NCBI RefSeq assembly: GCF_022581195.2
Contig: NC_061474.1
Location: forward strand, 1,488,001-1,552,000
Direction of reading: 5' to 3'
From: Helicoverpa zea
Taxonomy: Eukaryota; Arthropoda; Insecta; Lepidoptera; Noctuidae
DNA: 64,000 nt
Shown: piece after piece, positions 57,096 to 64,000 of the stretch
Layout: every line of letters starts with the position of its first letter
Numbering within the stretch: the stretch's first letter is position 1
Translations under genes and position numbers: made by a program
The notes under the pieces: model-generated
Databases searched by the model: none
The model's input: the letters and a program-made list of their open reading frames with translations, nothing else
Told to the model about the DNA's origin: nothing

Positions 57096-60000
57096 GGTTC
57101 AAAAGAGCTCTTAAATTATGTTTTATATCTGTAGCTTTTGTAATCAGCCTTTATTTTTTTTTTGTAATTATAACTAAAACTGTCGCAATTATCATAATAA
57201 CATAGGTTTTAACAGATAAACAAACGTTTGATGTATTGATCGGACTTCCCCACTATCTATCCTTATCTCATTCCATATAACAAAGCAGGACAGCAATACA
57301 ACCAACGACAAATTGTAATATATTCGAACCATAGACAAGGTTTGACATCTAACTGATTTACTTTCCTATATTATTCTAACAACTAGGAAAAACAAATCAG
57401 AAATAATAATTTATTAATACGCCCAGTTGTTTAGAACCGCGGTGAAATACGGAAATACATTTAAATGTATTGAATTTGACAGCTCAATGAAAATTGACCA
57501 AGCTTGAACAAACCAACGGAGTTGGGTTCTACAATTATGTATTTAGTGACAGTTCAAATGTACTCAGTACTCTATAGGTATTAATTTTACGTAGTGATAA
57601 GTCAAACATCCACACAACAGATTTAAAACAACAGTAAATAGTTGAAGAGCGACAATTAGGTCATTATTTGGAATACAATTTGTATTTCCTTTTATCACGA
57701 GAGATAGTGAACTCTATTTATGAATGCTTTAAATGCATTAAATGCTTTTCATGACCAAAATAAAATAAGTTAGATAATAATTTTAAGGTACCTAGTTTAG
57801 TAGCAGAATACCTTTTTCATGCAGTTTATTAACTAAAAAGACCTTTTAAATTGCAACATATCAAGAAGCGTCTTTACCAAGTATCAAGCTACACTGGTCT
57901 TCATTAATAGTTTCTAAATACGCGTAAATATTCCCACTTTGACAGTTCAGATAGATACAACATAACTTATATGGCCACAGACATGACAAGAACAGTAATA
58001 AAATTGTCATTACACACACTTATTGAATGTTAAATATAAAATTCTTTACTTTTCATAAATAATTCATAAGTTTAGAGAACGTACAATGACTGTGCTTTCA
58101 ATTAAATTGTTGTATTAGAAGTTTTTTGCGGTGGTCATTTTTATGGTGGAAAATTATAGTTGGTTTTTTGTTATGTTTTTTCCCGTGGTTTCGCTTGGTT
58201 TCTTAAGAACTAAGTAACTTTTTATATATACGATACTGTTTACTGTCTTCATGCTAATTTCCATTTCTATGAATTTATTAGTTTAACTATTGACAGAAAA
58301 ACATATTTCGAAAAAGTATTTCCCTAAAATCCAGTCCGTTCACACTCGGTAATGTGTAAACTGCCGTGCGCTCTATCCTCGCAGTGGCGTACCGACTATT
58401 AAAATTAAATTAAACAAAGATTACCACTAAACGACCACGGCCCCAGGAGTATAATCCATCATCCACTTATGTTATTTCCACTACTAAGAAATATGAAGTA
58501 ATGAAACAACAAATTATACACCCGACTGTTTCTCCTATAAACGCTATTTAGTTTTGTGTTGAAATTTGACGTTTGCTAGATTTACACAATAGTACTTACG
58601 TTTGCAAAATGGCTATTATTATACGTTATAGATCGTAATCAACAGGATGCTAATGTAATTCGCATATTTACACGTTAATGTATGTACACGTACCGAGAAT
58701 GGATCCACTTTGTAGTGCCATTCACATTGTACTGACGAATACGTACTTGATTGAGTAGTTTAGTCTGTACATGACTCATAATAACTTCTAATACTGCTCT
58801 ATGCAAATGGATGACTAATAAAAACTAGATAATTACTGCCTCCACCTTTGAGCTTTAAATCAAATTAATAAAAAAGCTCGTTTCACGTTCCATGCTTCGA
58901 GTACCATGCTCTAAATATTTCTCATTCCCACTCCCATAATGGGTCTATTCAAAGTAATACTACCGGTTTTGAAACTCCTGTTCACAAAAGCAATTATATA
59001 ATTATAATTAAAAACTGACACGCCCACTCCAAACAATTACTTGTAGATTACCGAACCAATTTAGGCCTCATATCAAAATAACAGGCGAGCTAAAGGCTTC
59101 GTCCAACTTGGAACTTTAATAGGCCATTAGTTATGAGGAATAATATTACCCGTGGGTGGCTGCATGCGCGTTCCGCACGCAGTGGCCTTGTGGCGACGTC
59201 CTGACATTTGCTAATGACATTATAATTGCACACATAACCATTTAACCGAGACCTATCTCTACCCATCCGCGATTAAGCGCACACAATTCGCCAACGTGCC
59301 ATTTTAAAATGGTCGTGAGTTCATAATGTATGTAATATTTAAGGTACGATATCAATTACATGCTACGTCATTGTTGGTCGAGACGTTAAAATTGAGATGT
59401 TATCGTTTATTTTTATTTATTGTTCGTCGGTGGGTTTTAATGAGGAGATTACTTTGTGAGCGAGATAAAACTGTCATAATCCAAGGTACTTCCACTTACA
59501 TTGTCGCGTGCAATACTATTAATGTCAATGATAAATATGTTACCTTCAATAAATGCATGGTATTAAAGTTAAATAACTGTAAGTGTACGAAAAAAGATTT
59601 AATTCGTTCAAGAGTTCCACTTTTGAAACCTTTCGAATACTTCTGCAATAATCGTTGGTGCGACAGAATGACATGCCTATTACATACTTTACGTACAAAA
59701 TTTCTTATTTACCTCTTTTCAACTTGCGCAATTTTAAACGGCCATATTTAATTAACTGTCACTTTAAACTCAACGGATTGATAAACAATACAGAAAAATA
59801 AACAAAAAATAAAAAGGGAAAACAGGGAAATTCTACAACAAAACTCAAAAGGGTTCAATTGTTTTCCGATACGAATATTGAATGAAGTTACCCAACAAGG
59901 AAAGCTAAGGATTATTTGCAAGAAAAAATGGCGCGTGAAGGCGAAATAAATAGTTTTGCAACTGACATGGCTAACCTTTGCGTTTTGACAAGTGATTACA

Positions 60001-63000
60001 TAATCTACTAGTTGATGATACAATTTGTGGAGTCTATCCATCATAATTAATTGACACATAGGTGTGTTATCCCTGAAGATTCGACAAATGTTCATTTATT
60101 TAATAAAATAGATCGTCATTTTCTACTTCTACTTCGTAATTTTGATATGGAACATAACATAGAGTAGCTAGGCTGCTAGACATGTTATTAACACAACACC
60201 AGGTGAATATCACTCTACTGTCAAAGTTTCAGAACTCTGATAAAAAGTTCAAAACATATCGTGAAAAGAGAGCTAAAATACTCCTTTTAAATTGCAATAA
60301 ACTACAATATTATTACGAACTCCTCAAAAGACAATTTTACAACTGACCCACGATAACGTTGAAACATTGTATACTTAAAATTGATAAGTATTTAGACGCA
60401 CCATATTAAAATGTTAATTCGTACATTGCATCTGTTGCTTAACGTACTCATCAGATAATAAAGACATCACCACGCTATAACCCTAAGTTAATGATACTAA
60501 CTTAGACATTGCTAAGCTCATTAAGCTTATATAAGTACAAATACCAACAATAACTACCTTATATAAACTATATAATTGCTAAATAACGACAATTTAATTA
60601 CGTGTTACGTTTGTGTCAACGCAAATGTGCGTTTTGCGTGATATCACACGAGTTTTGCAAAAGTGGCTCAATTTATTACTGTAATGTGTTTTCACACTAG
60701 TCTTTACGTTTGGACTACTTGTGACTTATTAGCAGCTATTAGTGGCCATCTGATAAACTGCCCTGAATTACGTTCCAAGGAATTGTATTCAGGCAACGAT
60801 GACTCAGGAAAAATGGTGGCTGTCCCTCGTGTCGGTTGTAAAACGATTTTAATTAGAAAAAAACGCTGTTGTATGTATAATTTATCCGATATAGAGTTTT
60901 TATCAAGTAGTGCAAATTATTAACAAGAAAAACAAATATCAAGTGGAAAAATAATTTAAGATTGACACCACTACCTAAGTGATTGAAATGACAAACATCT
61001 TTATCGAAACGATAACCCGCGGGGGTGTCACAAAACACATAAACTTTTTGTTTTACGACCGCAAGACCAGATAATAATTATACTGACGTCCATCATAAGT
61101 AAAGAGCGACAGATAAACTTATTAAAACTATTACAACAAACGATGTATTGATACACTCAAAAATTATAAAATAAAATAGTTGCGGCCGGCGCTGTGAGGT
61201 CACTGCGCACTGAACTCTTTTAATGAATGATTTTTTTGATAGCAAATACAATTAAACTGAAATTGTGAATTGAAAATGCTCGTCATCAATTAAAATAAGC
61301 TTCAAGATAGAGTTTATTATACAATTTATATTAACAGATCGTGACATCGTAAACGTTTTCAAATAATTCTGTTGGGAATTTCGTTCGAACAAACCTTTTA
61401 ATTACACAACTTTTTTTTGTCTATGGTGATGGCCCAAAAAAGCCAGAACACTTTTAAAATTATCGCCCAAAACAAATAAAACGAGCGTCTAATAAGATTT
61501 CGTTTATCTCGAGCGAGCAACAGCAATAACTCAAAGTTAATTAATCATAGTTTTCGTGGCTCTCCGCAGCCGTCGACATTGTAAATCATTTGTCTAACTA
61601 CCGATCGCATCACTAACAAAATGGCTGCCCACTCAATGTAACCAACATAACAATCATTATAAATCGTTGCTTTTTAACGTCAGTTAATCGTCGCAGTCGC
61701 CCGACAACAAAGTAAGCTCAAATTACAGCCAATTATAAGCTATTCAATCCTTTTAGTGGAAATATGGTTTAAAAAAAACACGTAGTTTAACAATATGCGG
61801 TAATTAAGAAAAAAGCGCGCGTAACGAAAGATGTGACGGCCAGTGCTACCAACATGTTTAACGAGGCAGATAGTGATGTGCAAGTATCGATAAGTGGGAC
61901 GATTGATAATGACATGCAAATAAGCATCTAATTAGCGTTGCGATTTAAACGAAGCGTACACATGACGAGTTTACACAACCAGTAGTTTAAACAAGTATTT
62001 TTTGTAAATAAGAAATATACATTTGTGATTATCTGTGCCAGCTTATAATATGTCTATTAATCTTTTACACATATTGACATAGAAAGTTGGCGTATAAGTA
62101 ATTGCATTATACGCAATATTTTTTGCCTACGCAAGAATTTCTACCTCATTATTAGCATTAGACAAATTGAAATTAAGATAAATAGACATCTTTAAATTAT
62201 ACAGACTTCTTTGAATAATGAGGCAGAATTAAACACAAAACATTTTACAAAACAAACTAATCGACTTCGGAACAGCACTATAAAATAATCAAATTTCGAA
62301 CAACAATGGCGTCAGTTGATAAATCGGGAGCGAGGCCCGCTCGGTCACATAAAACCTTCTTTGTCAAAACGCTTATTAGTTTTGTATGAAAAAAATATTT
62401 TATTGTTATTATTTCCCCCTTTTTTGACGGGTCTGACGGGCTGGGTGAGCGTTAAGCCAGTTTAATTAAAATCGAGTTCTTTACAATGTCGCCGGGTTCA
62501 TAAAAATAACATTGGATCGCAGATAAAAATGGGGATGATAAAGCAACTAATCCATAGAGTTTATTATGAATATTTACTGCACGGAAGGAGGGACAAATTA
62601 TGATGGCGGCCCTTTGTTGACTTAAATAATGGTGTGAAATTGAGTAGGGTAGTTGTAGATCACTTGGGAACGGTAGGGGCTACTGTTTTCATTGTAAATA
62701 ATCTATTTAATTGGGTACATAGCTATGTATAATTGAAAGCTCTTGAGCACGTTCATATAAACATTTTAGTTAGTTTAGGTTAGGTAGGTATGACACATTA
62801 CCGATGCCAAAAATATCCTAACTTGTTTTTTAACTTTAGTTAATGACATTCATTTTGGCGTTAGTCATCAAAACCAATATTTTTCACTCAAACATTACTT
62901 AGCCTCATCAGCTTCTGAAATCAATTTTCAATATTGACAAACGTAATGTGCATTGTACGAACCCAAAAAAAGACGTTCAATAACGCCATTTATTGAATAA

Positions 63001-64000
63001 AAAGAAAAATCAGACCATAGACACACGCGCGGGGAATTTGACAGCGCTACCAAAATGGCCGCATGAAAAAAAAACCAAGACCAAATCCGGGACACAAACC
63101 TTAAGATACAAGAATCTATAAATTCATGTTGTTATCAACATAATTATGTTATCACCATTTTAATTGCAGCTAATGGGTCGATAGTTACAATGTATTCGGG
63201 CTATAGGCTATCAGTAAAACTGTAATGAAACAGACCACGCCGGGTCAAACGGCCATGATATTGTTTCAAAATAGTTTTATTACTTAGTTCACGATTTAAT
63301 GATGTCTAGGTTCAGTGTTTAGCCTTAAGCACTTGGCCTACTGGCTATTTAGACTTTAACTTCAAGACTAGCTATGCCTGCAGCTTCACTTACCTAAAGC
63401 ACATACCTACCTTCATGTAACATATTTTTTTCAAAACAAATTAATATTCTTTTAATAGATTTATCGACAAGAGTGACAGACAAACATTGACCATTCCATT
63501 TATGTTATTATAATTTATTATTGTCTTGTATTTAATTAAAGTCTTGGTATACCAGATACCTACTTAATTATTAGGTATAGGCCTCAAGCAATACAGATTG
63601 CTTAAATATGGCGTCGAAGCGTGACATTGCCCCTGCTTGGGCGCCAAAATAGAAAACCACATAAAATTGAAGACTTACACTTAAAATAAAATTTAATACT
63701 AGTCTTAAGTTCAAAGATCAAGACGTTGTGTTAAATAATATAATCTATACTATTGATTCTGAAGAACCAGTAAATAAATGACTTATGGCATAAAGCAACA
63801 TGTTTCAAGCTAACTTAAGCTCGGTGTAACTTAATAGGTACTTAGTATGTTGAGGTGAACACAGGGTCAGAACATTATATTAAGTTGGTAGGACTGTCTG
63901 TTACTAAAAATGTATTCTTATTGTGTATGATTTTATAAATATTGAATCGAATCAAATACCTAAGTATAGAACAGTCTTAAATTCAAATGTTTGTTCCAAA
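57096..64000. other. upstream intron of ems/E5, no exon found
   Basis: Nearly 7 kb with no convincing exon. Open frames at 59326-59751 (141 codons, plus) and 59748-60095 (minus) have no recognisable domain. A higher-complexity patch at 59090-59330 (GCTAATGACATTATAATTGC, CCGCGATTAAGCGC) and another at 62290-62640 (with a TAATCC site near 62549) look like conserved non-coding DNA. I found no YPW-type exon with a phase-1 donor. Confidence 0.5.

Noticed and set aside
59326..59751. 141-codon plus-strand open frame
   Set aside because: No recognisable domain, composition like AT-rich intron; probably chance.
56721..64000. Search for the upstream ems/E5 exon with the YPW-type motif
   Set aside because: No minus-strand segment with that motif followed by a phase-1 GT donor was found; candidate GTAAGT donors near 58600 and 63390 lack coding sequence before them.

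Overview
This is a eukaryotic, almost certainly lepidopteran (moth or butterfly), AT-rich window with very little protein-coding sequence. The case rests on an arthropod-type EMX-class homeobox gene with a huge intron, and on dense tRNA-derived SINEs, CAT/GAT-tailed LINE ends and MITE-like foldbacks of kinds I recognise from lepidopteran genomes. There are no bacterial-style operons, rRNAs, CRISPR arrays or intact tRNA genes.

The only host gene I can support is the 3' part of an empty spiracles/E5 (EMX-class) homeobox gene on the minus strand. One exon (56548-56720) carries homeodomain residues 1-44; the last exon (39905-40105) carries residues 45-60 plus an acidic C-terminus and stop. A 16,442-bp intron (40106-56547) separates them at the codon 44/45 boundary, in phase 0. 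The 56548-56720 exon starts in phase 1, so at least one upstream exon lies beyond base 64000.

The intron is a landing zone for mobile DNA. It holds (i) an apparently intact Tc1-type element (53489-55047, TA target duplication, full-length DD34E transposase); (ii) a 751-bp, 5'-truncated, poly(A)-tailed insert (51787-52537) inside a 14-bp target-site duplication, encoding the C-terminal part of an RNA-virus-type superfamily 1 helicase; and (iii) two related MITEs with 8-bp duplications (45005-45295, 50844-51166), a GC-rich foldback (48238-48361) and SINE fragments. Item (ii) is the most unusual object in the window: an alphavirus-like replicase segment with the structure of a LINE-mobilised retrocopy.

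Bases 1-39900 (downstream of the homeobox gene) and 56721-64000 (upstream intron) are non-coding as far as I can see. They carry a complete 378-bp tRNA-derived SINE with a 17-bp duplication (28017-28394) and at least a dozen fragments of its family, a LINE ORF2 C-terminus with a zinc finger and one nonsense codon (26190-26665), a MITE with identical 61-bp inverted ends (29913-30141), a young tandem duplication (11381-11930), and a locus with two mutually exclusive perfect hairpins (14431-14507). Several TAAT-rich stretches near and inside the homeobox gene are plausible enhancers, but that is inference only.
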